Position numbers and translations under genes: made by a program | Assembly (NCBI GenBank): GCA_045837725.1 | Contig: JBEWZL010000220.1 | Coordinates: 1-64,000, forward strand | From: Vermamoeba vermiformis | Taxonomy: Eukaryota > Tubulinea > Echinamoebida | Direction: 5' to 3' | DNA: 64,000 bases | Notes under the pieces: model-generated | The model's input: the letters and a program-made list of their open reading frames with translations, nothing else | Databases searched by the model: none | What the model was told of the DNA's origin: nothing | Part shown: positions 34,911 through 46,561 of the stretch, one piece after another | Layout of the letters: every line of letters starts with the position of its first letter | Numbering within the stretch: the first letter of the stretch is position 1

Positions 34911-36211
34911 TTACCTGTCTCTGTCGCGGTCATGCTCGCGTTGTCTGTCGTCGCGTTCTCTCTCGCGGTAACTGCGCTCGCGATCTCGTCTGCGATCTCG
35001 ACTGCGCTCACGTGATCGACTGCGACGTTTGCGGTCACGTGATCGACTTCTGTCACGACGCGAGCGGTCTCGACTGCGACTGCGACGACGATCCGTGTCA
35101 CGTGATCTGCTGCCGCGCGGAGATCGAGAGCGAGATCGACCGTTGCTGACGTCATTGCCGAGCTTCAAGCGCAGCTCTTGCAACTTCTCGCGCGCATTCT
35201 CAAAGCCCACGTGCAACTTGCCCGTGAAGTGATCGGTGAGGCGCTTGTCCGAGTCAGTGATGGAGAGGTACAGCCCACACACTTCACACACGCGCAGCTT
35301 TTGTTGTTGTTGCGACTGAGTGCGCAGCGCTGCAATCACTTCACCGGCCTCACCTTCGGGGATGACTTGCGCCTGGTGGAGAGGAAGTCGTTAGAATAGG
35401 CACGTGACTGGCATGATTGTAACGAGGCAGAGATGTACTCGCGCGGCACTGGTGAGCAGATCCATCGCCCTGTCTAGTTTGGAGAACTTACCTGCTCTTG
35501 CATCTTCTTCTGCTTGAGCTCGTCAATGCGCTTAGTCATCTCGTTGAATTCTTCCAACTTGCCCTCTTCACCGAGCTGATCGGCTTGTTTTTGGAGCTCT
35601 GCAATGTCGCGCTCGACTGGATCGTCTCGGAGCTTTAAAAAATGCATTAGAAGGGCTGTATAAAGTACTTCACTACGCACACGAATTACTTACCTTTTCT
35701 TCTTCTTCAATCGCTTTCTTCTGGCGTTGTTTTTCAATTTTGCGATCGCAATCTCGGACAATTTCTTCCAACTTTCGTAACAACATCTTTTCAAAGCCAT
35801 AGTCTTTATTCTTACGTGCCTCATCATAGCTAGTGATCACTATGTTAATAATAAATTAACAAATAATTTGTATTTACTTACTCGAATTTGATTGGTGCTG
35901 AATGTAGCTTGGGGCACTCACCCATATGATTTTTCTGCATTAAATATTAGTATATTTATTTTTGGTGTAACAACGTCAAGAAATTGCATAGAAGAAGCGA
36001 AACTTTAAAAAATAGTAAAAAATTATTAATAATTTTCTATCGCTAGCAATATGCTTACGGTGGTCTCAAATGCTTCGTAGGGACAGAAGCCAGCTAAGAA
36101 ATATTTGCACACGTCGTCATCCAAAAATCGTTGATGCGTGGAGGACTTAATTTCATCGTTTCTATTCGCACCCATGAGGGCATCGAGCTGCTTGCGAATG
36201 GCGTCGACCAT
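34911..36211 (-). CDS. LUC7-like U1 snRNP splicing factor
   Basis: Five exons (36059-36211, 35882-35934, 35694-35829, 35492-35632, 34911-35372) give 314 residues. MVDAIRKQLDALMG opens the protein. The first zinc finger is CCCH-type: VCKYFLAGFCPYEAF...HMGECPKLH. A helix-rich middle (EEIVRDCDRKIEKQ) is followed by the second, C2H2-type finger, CEVCGLYL...DHFTGKLHVGF. The tail (about 100 residues) alternates Arg with Ser, Asp or Glu, as in human LUC7L. The family binds U1 snRNP and helps select 5' splice sites, which fits an intron-dense genome. Confidence 0.95.
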
Positions 36212-36500
36212 TGTTGGTGACTCGAGAGCTGTGCGTGCGAGCGATGTGAAATATAAATAATGAACTGACACACACGGACAACGACAAATTTGAGACATAA
36301 CACGTGACGAGCTTTGACAGGGGCAGCACCTCACTCAGGGCAGTACTGATGCGCACATTACATTGCTGTACAATATATTGCTGTACAAGATGATTTTAAT
36401 TTACTTCGCCAATCACTATTAACAGTCACAGGGAGCAATGCCCTGGTCACGCAGCACATCCACTGCTGGCCACTGCACCGCCCTGGCTATGTACAGAGCA

Positions 36501-39143
36501 CTACACATTGGACAAGAAGATGTTGGACATGTGCTCGCTGTCGTGGCCGTGCTTGAATCCAATGCTGGCCAGGGCGTGTCCGTAGGTCGGGAACACTTCA
36601 CCATTGGCGCGCTTGACACGGAACCACTTGCGCTTGTTGAGCAGCGGTGCAATGGAGGGATTGACGCCCGTGATCAGCACGCGCTTGCCCTGGTGCATCA
36701 ACTCCTTCAAGCTCTCGCCGAGGTAGTCGAGTCCGTCAATGTCGCAGAAGTAGAGGTAGCGCATGGAGATGATGATGGTGTCAATGTCCGCGAAGAATTG
36801 CAGTCGTTCTTTGTGACTCATGCCGTTGATGTACGTCAACTGTCCTGCGATGCGGTACTGCGAATACGACTGTGTGAGTGTGTGTGCTGACATCATGAGA
36901 GTTATTCCGCGCTACTCACCACTACCACGGAGGGGCCGTGGCGTTCAATGCGCGGCACTTCACCGCTGTCCTCGAGATTGGACTGCAACAGCTCGCTCGT
37001 GCTGTCACTCAGCGGGTGCTCGTGCTCGTCAGTGGAAGTGATCTCCGTGCTGTGCTCCGTGTCACTCACATCGCTCTCGTGCGGACTGCCGCGGCGTTTG
37101 CGTCGCTTGTCGCGGAACTTGACCTCGCGATGCGACACGTAGCGCACATTGCCCTCCTCGTCCTTCATCACGAGCTCGCTGTGCACGTGACTGAGCTCGT
37201 CGCTGAACAGCAGCAGCGACAGCACCATGCCCACCACAATGCCGTAGGTCGGATCTTTGAACACGCAGATCGCGGCCACGAGCAGTGTCATGACGAAGAT
37301 GCCCTTGTCCATGCGCCAGAACCGCACAATGTGGTGGAAGTCGCACATGCGATAGGCCACCACCACGATGATCGCTGCGACTATCGGCAGCGGCAAGTAC
37401 TTGAACCATCTACAGTCGCAGCATTAGCATCGGAGAAATTAACCTAATTAGGCAAGTACTGACCTCAACAGCGCGACCGACAAGAGCAGCACAATCAACG
37501 TGTTCAATACCGCGGCTATTCTGCTCGTCGCACCTGATTTGATGTTCAGGGCTGTGCGGGCCAGGGCTGCAGTCGCGGGAATTCCGTTGAAAATTCCAGT
37601 GAGCAGATTGGCGAGGGCGAGACCGAACACCTCGCGACGCTGATTGAAGTGCGTGTGCGTGAGTCCATCGGCAATCTTGGCGCTGATCAGTGTCTCCAAC
37701 ACCGCGACAAAGGCAATCGAGAATGCCGCAGAAAAGAATTCGAGCGAGACGAATGAACTGCTAAATTTGGGCAATGAAAACAGCGCAAAGTCCAAGTCAC
37801 CGAAGCGCGTCTCCAAGGTCTGAATGTTCTTGCCCGGTATCACGTCATTCGCGATCAGTGCGCCGCCGATGATGCCGATGGTGGCCAGGATAATCGCCCA
37901 GGGCACCTTACCAAATTTAGTAATGAGCACGAGCAGCGCGACGAGTGAGACAGTGAAGAGCACGAGCGAGGCCCAGTCGAGCTGATCGAGCAGCAGCAAG
38001 TTCTCCAGCACATTGTCCACAAAGCCCTCGTGGCGCACGTGCGGCTTGGGCAAACCGAGGGCAAAGTTGAGCTGATTCAGCGCAATGATGAGTGCGACAC
38101 CGAGAGTGAAGCCCTCCGTGACACTAGAGGGCACTAGCAATACAAAGCGCTCCCACTTGAGAATGAAAATGACAAAGCAGATCAGACCAGTAAGAATGGC
38201 CAGGTACGCGAGAGGATCTCCGTCTTTGCCGAATTGTGCAACGTTCTTGGCCAATATACCTGTATTTTAAATATTAATATTACAGTTCACCGCTCTAGCA
38301 TTGGATCGCAATTGTCGGAATTAATAATTTAAGTGAGGCAACAACAATCGGATAAGTATTCAATATATAAATATATTATTTAAATAATTGTATGCGCGAT
38401 ATTGGCACTATTAATCATTGTATGTAGGTATATGCAGAGATTATTGAAATTAGCCGAATTATTTAAGCCTGAGTGTCTTTCTTAACGTCAAATATACCTG
38501 ACAGAGCACCAGTAGGGCCTACAATATTAAAGCTACAGCCACCGAAGATAGAGGCTGCGAGTCCTGCCCATATAGCAGTAACCACTCCTGCAACTAAAAT
38601 CAAATCCGTCAGTTGCAATTATGAATGCGGTGTTTAGTCTTGAAACACGCTCAGCTGAGTTCATATAATCATGATCAGCACAGCCGAGTGTGTCATTAGT
38701 GTCATTATAGGCTACTTACCCGGAGAACTGCTAGCAGCGACAGCGAGGGAGATCGAGAGCGGCAAGTTGACCAGTGCGACAGTGGCCCCTGCGCGCCAGT
38801 TCGTGAGCAGTGCGTGCCATATCGACTTGACACCCTCGCGACTGAACACGTTCTCTTTCACCTCTTCGGCATAGTCGCGCAGGTCTTCTTTGCTCTGCAC
38901 GAGTTCAGCCTGCAATCGTTGCGCACATGTAGGCAGTGGCACGTCTTCACCCTCGAGTTCGGGGTTGTGCAGCGAGGAGGGGTCGATCTTGCCGCTCGTC
39001 TTGAACTCATCGAGCTCTTTTTCGTACTCGATCACCTCCTCGTCGGGGAAGTCCTCTTCGATCTCGAGACGGGTGTCAGATTCACTCATTTGTTGTGTTG
39101 AATGAGCTGTCCTAGGATTAATAATTGTTTTGCCACGGTTCAT
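36501..39143 (-). CDS. SulP (SLC26-type) anion transporter with STAS domain
   Basis: Five exons (38720-39143, 38498-38587, 37464-38259, 36920-37409, 36501-36857) encode 718 residues. A ~115-residue acidic cytosolic N-terminus precedes about 12 hydrophobic helices. Diagnostic segments are VALVNLPLSISLAVAASSSP, FNIVGPTGALSGILA, FTLGVALIIALNQLNFALGL and FGLALANLLTGIFNGIPATA. The C-terminal STAS domain is split by an acidic Ser/Glu-rich loop (HESDVSDTEHSTEITSTDEH), then resumes at YRIAGQLTYINGMSHKERLQ and ends near LMHQGKRVLITGVNPSI. The family moves sulfate, bicarbonate, chloride or similar anions; substrate is not deducible. A later ATG (MSESDTRL) could also serve as start. It diverges from UNC50. 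Confidence 0.9.
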
Positions 39144-39286
39144 GAACTATCCAATAAAAGTGAGATTTCGATCTTTTAAAAAACGAACGTGCGGAATTTC
39201 TGCGGCTATTTAGGCCGATAATTGGCGGTTGTAAGTCCGGACTGGCTCACGTGTCCGCGGTGGGTCTTAGGGAACTTAAGTCGGCA

Positions 39287-39535
39287 ATGCTTGATGCAGT
39301 GGTGGCGAGCAATCTCAGTGGCGTACAGTTCACTCGTTGTACCAGTCAGCCTCTGAGCCACCAGTGCCCGTACACTGCGATTCGTGTGCTACTCAGTGGC
39401 CTTACTGATGACGCTACTGATACACTGCTCGTGCTGACGTCAACACGCGACAACATTTTGTTTGAATTTGAACGCAGTGTCAACACACAGCTTGTACATA
39501 GTGTCTATATTTATCTGTATTATACCTTAATATAA
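39287..39535 (+). CDS. 82-codon ORF overlapping the UNC50 start (TAATG)
   Basis: From ATG 39287 an unbroken frame of 82 residues (MLDAVVASNLSGVQ... ending YIYLYYTLI) stops with TAA at 39533-39535, whose last A is the first base of the UNC50 ATG. The composition looks protein-like (CPYTAIRVLLSGLTDDATDT, LLVLTSTRDNILFEFE), but I recognise no family. It could be an upstream ORF controlling UNC50 by termination-reinitiation, a separate small gene, or chance. Its upstream flank is the divergent SulP promoter. Confidence 0.35.
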   Translation: MLDAVVASNLSGVQFTRCTSQPLSHQCPYTAIRVLLSGLTDDATDTLLVLTSTRDNILFEFERSVNTQLVHSVYIYLYYTLI

Positions 39536-40479
39536 TGCTGCCGCAAACAGTTAACCAAGTGCAGCCCTCGGCGCGAGGACAAACAGATTTCGCGCAATAC
39601 ATCCGAAAGATTTTTCATTATCATCAAATGGACATTGAATATACGTTATGGCAAATGTTTCATTTGTGCGTTGATCCCAAGAAAGTGTAAGTCTCTTTAA
39701 AATATTTTAATTACAATTAAAATTACAAAAATTCGAAAATAATTTCCAATTAATTTTAATGCCGTTACATTCACTCAGTTACAACACTGCGCGCTATCAT
39801 AAACGTAAGTACATATTATTAGCCCAGTCGCGTGCTAATCCAAGTCCTCAGAGACGAAGAACCAATGGGCGCGCGATGATCCAGCCTTTGTAGCGCTCTT
39901 GTTGCTATTTACCGCCGCGGCCTCGCTGTCGTATGCTGTCGCGTACCACGGCACGAGCTGGCGCGTGGTGTCACTCATGTTCTGGACCGTGCTGGTCGAC
40001 TTCTTGGCCCTCGGACTGCTGATTGCCACCACGACTTGGTGAGTGTTGCTATTTATGGCAAGGTATATCACGTGATAGCTGACAGCAGTGCCAGGTGGCT
40101 GGCCAACAAATATCTGCGCGTGGAGAGTTCAGTGCACACGCACACGGTGGAGCAGAGTGTGGAGTGGCTGTACGCGCTGGACATTCACTGCAACGCGTAC
40201 TTTCCCTTATTTGTACTGCTGTATGTATTGCAGTACTTTGTCGTGCTGGCACTCACCACGCCCTCATTCCTCACCACACTCATTGCCAACACGCTCTACT
40301 TGCTCGCCTTCAGCTACTACCACTACATTACCTTTTTGGGCTACACTGCGCTGCCGTTCGTGCAGCAGAGCGTGACATTTCTATATCCGGTGCTGCTATT
40401 AATAGTGCTCTACGTGCTGTCACTCGTGTTCAACTTCAATCTCACCATTGCCGTCATCAACTTCTATTTTGGGAAATAA
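39535..40479 (+). CDS. UNC50: UNC-50 family membrane protein
   Basis: Four exons (39535-39686, 39779-39804, 39852-40038, 40095-40479) encode 249 residues. FRKIFHYHQMDIEYTLWQM-like and VDPKKVY at the start, QWARDDPAFV after a 26-nt microexon, and FALL-type hydrophobic helices (VSLMFWTVLVDFLALGLLIA) are those of UNC50. EWLYALDIHCNAYFPLF and HYITFLGYTALPF are conserved family segments. UNC50 is a five-helix Golgi or inner nuclear membrane protein needed for receptor trafficking in animals and linked to Arf-GEF Gea in yeast. A CTATTAATAG motif sits in the coding sequence at 40396-40405 within LLLIVLYV. Confidence 0.93.
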
Positions 40480-40682
40480 ACTCTTGTTCATAGTTCACTG
40501 AACGAGTGTCGCGCCAACACCGCTGAGTGGTGGGAACTCCCACGTGACTAAAAATAGACGCAAAGTTAAACCGTCATTTTTCAGCGCGAGATTAATTTCA
40601 GTTTTGTTGTGCACTGAACACCAGAGGTCCCTCCTATTAGTGTTATATATAATCAGCACCACATTCATTCAATCAACACAGT

Positions 40683-42420
40683 ATGGACAGCGAAGACGCG
40701 TTAAAAAAAGAAGAAGAGCGGTTGATGCGCGCGATCAGTCGTCAAGGCAGTGTGCGCACAGGAGCGATTAAAACTGCCCCTAAAGTCGCACCCAAGCCCG
40801 TTGAGACCCCCAAAGTGACCCCGCCAGCCAGCAACAGAAACAGCGTCTCGTTCTCGCGCAGTGCTAGCAGATTGAGCAGCTCGCTGTCCGCCGAAGAGCA
40901 GCACAAGCTCGAGCTGGAACTGCAAGAACAAGAGCGCAAGCGAGAGGAGGAGCGCAAGACCTTGGAACGATTGGACAGCGCGCACTTCAAGAAGAAACAG
41001 CACTCGAAGGACTGGTTTGATATTGAGTTCAAAGACGAGGACGATACACCTGCTGCGAGCACCAACAACACTAGTGTGCAGGTAATGAAGTAGTGATCGC
41101 TCGAGAATTCAATTCCTCAAAAATAATTCACCAAAAATTATTTAATAATATTTCTCTTATTTATTATATATTGTTATTACAATAATTGATTTCACTGCGC
41201 CAACTACTGGTGCTATTCATAATGACGGTATGCCACTATACCTTTGATATTAATGCACGTACCAGTCGGTGCTCTCAGTGCCCAAGGTCGAGCCAGTCGT
41301 GACTAGCAGCACCGTGACCAAACCTGTCGCTATTAATAGCAGCAACAACAATATCAACAACCAGAGCAGCACGGTGAAGAGCACTACTGTACCTAGCACC
41401 ACTGCTGTCAGTCACACTGCTGTACCTACCGCTACACGCAGCGCTATTAATAGCAGCACAGCCCCCACCGTCACTACACACAGCACTCCCAAAAATAGCA
41501 CGTCTATAAATAGCACCCCCAGCAGCCCAGCAGTCCCCCAGGGCTGGGTGAGTGACATGGATCAGCTCATCAATTCACTCGCCACTCTCGGCTCTGGTGT
41601 CACGCCCCGACACAAATCTCCGCAAGAGATTGCACTCGACACCTCCACCACCACCCTCCGTTCACTGAAATGGAACTTTGCAGCACCTCTGCCCGAGCCC
41701 CGTCACGCGGAGCTGGGAGTGTGGATCAAGAGTCTCGGAGCGGACCTCCGACAACTGCGCGCGATCCTCGAGTCCGCCACACCGCAGCACAGCGCATTCC
41801 CGTACGTCACGTGCGCAGGTGTCACGCAGTCCCTCGTCACCGCCGTGCTCGACTCACTCGCCCTCGTCACTGCTGCCGCTGACAGAAAGGAAATTTCCAC
41901 CGCACTGCTGGCCCTGGTAGACCGCACGCTGGACTGGTTCGAAGCGATGGGCCGCGACAGCAGCGACGCGACAGCACTGCGCGACAGCACGGGCGAGGCA
42001 CTGACAGCCCTGGTGCGCCAAGTGACAGCTGTCATCAAGCGTCAAACCGAGCACGTGACCAGCAGCACCGCGCAGCAGAGTGTCAGTGTGCCAGCAGTGC
42101 CCGCACAGAGTCGTCAAGCAGTGGTCAGTGTGGTCGAGGAGTGCGCGCGACATGCGGAGCTCATCTCCGAAACACTGAAATCTCCGCCCTACAATCTCGA
42201 GCAGTTCAAGGCGCAGTTGCACCAGTTGGTGGCTGCTGTCAAGAAGATCGATCCCTATCTCACGCGCGAGGGTGATCGCGAGACAGTGGTGCAGTCCACC
42301 AAGCACGTGCTCGAGATGGCGATTGAGCTGCAAACTGCGCCCGATCAGTCACCGCTGCCCGTGCTGACTGCGATCAGCGAACTGTTGCGCGCCCTCACCG
42401 CTGCACTGCGGAGTCAGTAG
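40683..42420 (+). CDS. Unknown protein: charged N-half, helical C-half
   Basis: Two exons (40683-41081 and 41266-42420) encode 517 residues. The first ~130 include a Glu/Arg/Lys coiled coil (EEQHKLELELQEQERKREEE) and a segment KKKQHSKDWFDIEFKDEDD. A Ser/Thr/Asn-rich linker follows, with Ile-Asn-Ser units encoded by CTATTAATAG and CTATAAATAG motifs. The last ~310 residues are predicted mostly helical (GVTQSLVTAVLDSLALVTAA, TGEALTALVRQVTAVIKRQ), resembling a helical-bundle adaptor such as those of the talin or vinculin type, without convincing identity. No signal peptide or membrane span. A CTAAAAATAG motif lies 130 bases upstream of the start. Confidence 0.7.
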
Positions 42421-42518
42421 ATAGATATGCTTAGTTGTTCGGCATGATGTACTCGCTATAATAAATGACTTCCGTGTAAGCAGCGCATTCAGTTTACGAA
42501 TCTGTTCGCGTGCACCAC

Positions 42519-45195
42519 ATGACGCGTCTATATTGTGTGTTATATATTGTACTGGCACTGTGGGCGACATTAGCGAGTGCTGATGATGGGCCAGTCGCAG
42601 CACCGCTCGTCGATGAAAGCAAATTTCCAGATTCGAATCGGACTTGCGAGGACGGGATCAGCCCTCGTTTTGCAGCACTGGACTACTGGTACATATCTAA
42701 CTGCACTACATTGGCCAATCAATCAGTGCTGTTCTTCATTCTTGTGGTACGTGATTTTATTTTAATTCTTTATTATTATTTTTAATTTCTGAATAATTCA
42801 CTACTATCAATAATAATAATAATATATATTTATGTGCACAATTTAAATATAAATGGTGCGTGTATGAACGTGCGAGTCCTCAACACTGGACCTGCACCGA
42901 TATGACACTTGATTGCTGCGTCACTTGTAATGCTGCGCTTTGTACCGACATAGCTCTATATATATCACGCACTATAGACTATAATTACTATTGATACAAC
43001 ACCACTCACCATTACACATGCCATCCACGCACTAACCTCGCCAGTCCGCGTGGTTCATCCTGTTGATGTACTTGCTCGTCTCCACCACCGAAGAGTACTT
43101 CTGCGCGGCCATCAGTCGGTTCACTGAACGGCTCAAACTCTCCAACAACTTGGTGGTAAGTCATTGCCTAATTTGGACATGTGCTCGTGCTCACCACCCA
43201 CCAGGGCGTCACGTTCTTGGCCATCGGAAATTCAGCTCCCGAAGTAAGATCGATTTCCTAATAAGGAAGTCATGTGTGGCTGACACGCGTTCTAAAAATA
43301 GATCTTCACTACACTCCTGGCGATCAGGGCCTTTTCCCACTGGGACGAGTGGCAACAAGATGACAGTAGCGACACCAATCACGTGATCGGCACTGGCGCT
43401 TACGTGGCAGTGGGCACTGTGATTGGCTCGTCGATGTATGTCCAAATTAGGCAAGTGTCGCAATGTACTCACGCGCTAATTTTAGGATCTGTTCGACGCT
43501 GCTGCTCGCTGTGTTGACCTTATTTGGTAACAGCGCCAAGTATCAGACACCGAACACGAGCTTTCTACCAGGGTAAGTGACACTTTGACACGTGATTTGA
43601 TTGACACGTGTCACATTATTTTTCACGGCGTGTCAAACAGTGACTGACACATTGCAAACAGCATGCCCGAAGTGACAAGTCATCCAGCGATGCGAGGTGA
43701 GTGCTTCAGTGAACGAGCAGTTGCCTAATATAGTCACCTAACCAAATATAGACGTGGCCATGTTCTTGGTGTCCATCGTCGTGACAGTCGTGCTGTTGAC
43801 AGCGGTGGATCTGCCCCTCGTGTGGAAGGGTGTCATTATGGTGGTGCTATTTTTAGTCTATCTCGCCGTGGTGTTGGTGGCACGTCACGTGGCACAGACG
43901 CAGAAGGCCAAGCGACGTCAGTACTTGGGCATTCTCGACACCGCTGACGAGTCGCTGTTTGACGCGCCGAATGCGGAGATGAACGACTACGGCATCGACG
44001 ACATTCTATTTTTAGCCAATCGACACCAGCAGCAACACCCGCTCGTGCTGTCACTCAATGCTGACCCGCAGTTTGAGGGCGCACGTGACTGCAACTCTCG
44101 CATGCGCGGCACGTGGGACAGACTCGTGGCAACTGTCGCGTGGAGTGACAAGGTAAGCGCTTGATTGCCTAATTTGGACAGCGCTGATCACGTGACTAGA
44201 CCCTGGGCGAGCGTGTCGTCTTCATTTTGACACTTCCCGCTGAACTCGCGCGTCGTGTCACCATCCCGCCCCTGTCAGAAGTGCGCTGGTCCAAGATCCA
44301 AGCGGTCATTTCGCTCACTGGCGGACCTCTTTTCCTTTTATGGGCACTCGAATGTACGTCACTTGCCTAATTTAGACATCTCTGACCTTTTGCATTTGCA
44401 GCTTTTGCCGAAGAGATCGATGTGGGTCTGAACATCAAATTTCCTTATTGGTCCATCGTGCTGGTGGTCGGTGCTATATTTAGCACCATCGTGTTCTTCA
44501 CATCACGTGACTTCAGACCCCCGACCTACTTCATGGCACTGGTCGTGTTCGGCTTTGCAGTGGCCTCGGTCTGGCTCTACGTGCTCGTGCGCGAACTGCT
44601 CGGCGTCGTGGTGCTGTACGTGCAGTGCAGTGTTTGACACGTGTCACTGACTGACTCTCAATTCCCCAGGGCCATTGAAACCATCGAGTCCGAGCGCATG
44701 AGTGAGATGAGTGACGGCTATCCCTCGGCACTGTGGGGTCTGCACTTGTTGGCCTGGGCCACGGGTCTGCAGGACATCATTGCCAATGTCTTGCTCGCCT
44801 CCCTCGCCCTGCCCTCCATGGCTGGTACGTCACGTGATCTATTTCTCCGCACCTATCTCCGCGGTCACTAACTGAATTCGTTGTTTGCAGTGGCCGCAGC
44901 ATTTGCAGCCCCGACCATGGCCCTGCTGATCGGTCTCGGTGTCACGTGCATCGTGGAAGGTGTCAAACACTATCCCGCACGACACCTCGTCATGCTCGAC
45001 AACGCGCTGCTGGTCGGATTCGTGCTCTTGTTCCTCTCGGGCCTGGTCTCGCTCGTCTGGGTGCCCCTCGCCGCACGCATTCCCGCCAAGACCTTTGCAG
45101 GCGTGCAGCTCGTGTTGTACGTGCTGTTCGTGGTGTTCACCGTGCTGGTCGAGTTCAGATATTTGTTGCCCAATCCGATCTTCACGCTGCAGTGA
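42519..45195 (+). CDS. Cation/calcium exchanger, CCX/NCLX-type
   Basis: Eleven exons sum to 620 residues. A signal-like N-terminus (MTRLYCVLYIVLALWATLAS) is followed by a Cys-containing lumenal segment. Alpha-1 repeat: LLVSTTEEYFCAAISRF and GVTFLAIGNSAPEIFTTLLA, the exchanger signature. A large cytosolic loop contains YLGILDTADESLFDAPNAEM. Alpha-2 repeat: WGLHLLAWATGLQDIIANVL, then AAFAAPTMALLIGLGVTCIV. In most relatives the second repeat reads WGNS..D, so here the Asn-Ser pair is changed (AWATGLQD). About 11 hydrophobic helices in all. CaCA-family CCX exchangers swap Ca2+ for Na+, K+ or H+. Introns carry repeated TTGCCTAATTTGGACA elements, and three coding exons carry CTA(A/T)4TAG motifs. 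Confidence 0.88.
43164..43179 (+). promoter_or_regulatory. Intronic TTGCCTAATTTGGACA element (copy 1)
   Basis: Exact 16-mer inside the second intron of the cation exchanger gene. The core CCTAATTTGG matches CC(A/T)6GG, the binding consensus of SRF-type MADS proteins. It also contains CTAAT, compatible with a branch-point adenosine about 30 bases before the 3' splice site. Either reading is inference. Confidence 0.6.
43439..43454 (-). promoter_or_regulatory. Intronic TTGCCTAATTTGGACA element (copy 2, reversed)
   Basis: The same 16-mer on the opposite strand, at the 5' end of the exchanger's fourth intron and overlapping its donor region. The reversed orientation argues against this copy acting as a branch site. 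Confidence 0.6.
44165..44180 (+). promoter_or_regulatory. Intronic TTGCCTAATTTGGACA element (copy 3)
   Basis: Exact copy in the seventh intron of the exchanger gene, about 28 bases upstream of the 3' splice site. A near copy (TTGCCTAATTTAGACA) lies in the next intron at about 44363. Confidence 0.6.
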
Positions 45196-45472
45196 ACCTG
45201 CCGTTCTGTGAAATGCTTTTTGTGAATTATGTAGATAGATAAAACATCCTTATCCAGCACTGTCTGCTTCTAGTCGAGGTCAATGCGTTCAATCGGATCC
45301 ACCGTCACGTGGTGGGATTGTCACGTGACTCCATCGACAAATAGTGTCGTGCCGGGGCATTCTCACAAAAATCGCGGAGTGAACAGCACGGTCAGCTCTA
45401 CAAAAATTGAGCATTAATTATTGCGCATTAGTACTTGTCACATTAATACACATCGCAGCTGCACGCGTAACA

Positions 45473-46389
45473 ATGGATCCACAAGCTAAAGCAAAGCAAG
45501 CAGCCAAACAATTAAATCTCGACTGGGATTCAATAGCGAATATTTATCTAATAGGCAGTCGATTGTGGGGCACATTCACCGCGCAGAGTGACTTTGATCT
45601 GCTGATCGTGCTCAAAAGCACCAACAACAAAAAACAGCTCAAAACCACCCCTAATAACAGCGCTAAGCACACTAAAAAGGCCGCGCATAATAATAACAAC
45701 ACTAGTGATGAAGCGAGTGGTTCGCACCGCGTAGTGCACGCAGGTCAATTCGACGCACTGCTCTATGACGAAGAGCTCTACATCCAGCGGTAAGTAGCGA
45801 CTGACCGTGCTATTATTATTATTATTAGTATGCATATAGTGCACTATATCCGCTATATTCGCCCTTCCAACACCTCGCACTCACAGCCCAGTAGGATCAA
45901 GCAGTACTCGTTCTTGGAAATGCTCACGCTGTGGATACCAGCTGCAAATATCTGGAAGCAAGAGATTGATCCGCGCACGTACTGGCTGCAAATCAACCAG
46001 GGCCCTCACGCGACACAGCTCTGGACCAGCACCACCGAGATGATTGAGCGGGACATGCGCGTGGCTCAGAAACACTTCGAGAAGGGTAATTGACACGTGT
46101 CAGTCACAGTTTGACACTTTGGATGACATTTACCTAATTAGGAAGTAAAGATCGTGCGGCACGTGTCATCGGCTGCACTCTGCGTGTGGCTCAATTTGCA
46201 GCAGACATTGCCGAACAAGGTCACGTGACTGACTTCCAATCTGCAAATGAAATGATCAGTGCGCTCTACCAGGGCCTCGATCAGCACGATTGGAACACGT
46301 GGCGTGACACGTGGCGCGGCACATTGCGTGCACACTTGCAACGACTGCAAACACGCTGCGAGGCTATTTTGGGTCGTCCGCTACAGTAA
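45473..46389 (+). CDS. Nucleotidyltransferase-fold protein
   Basis: Three exons (45473-45789, 45895-46087, 46144-46389) give 251 residues. IYLIGSRLWGTFTAQSDFDL fits the nucleotidyltransferase signature GS..G....SD.D, with the two metal-binding Asp in SDFD and the third likely in QFDALLY. Between them is an Asn/Lys/Thr-rich insert (residues ~55-90). The C-half is helical (AQFAADIAEQGHVTD, LQRLQTRCEAILGR), like minimal NTases that pair with a helical partner domain. Target unknown. The 3' splice site of intron 2 lies inside a TTACCTAATTAGGAA palindrome, close to the yeast Mcm1 site. Confidence 0.7.
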
Positions 46390-46561
46390 CAGTGCCACTT
46401 GCCTTATTTGTACATTTGTAATATACTTGCAATTAAAATCAGCTCTTCGTGCCTCTGCCAGGGCTCTGTCACTAAAAATAGTTGCTGAGAATTTTAAGTC
46501 ATTCTGTCACACAGCTCAGTAGCAACACATAATATACATAGACATAGATAAAAAAAGACTA

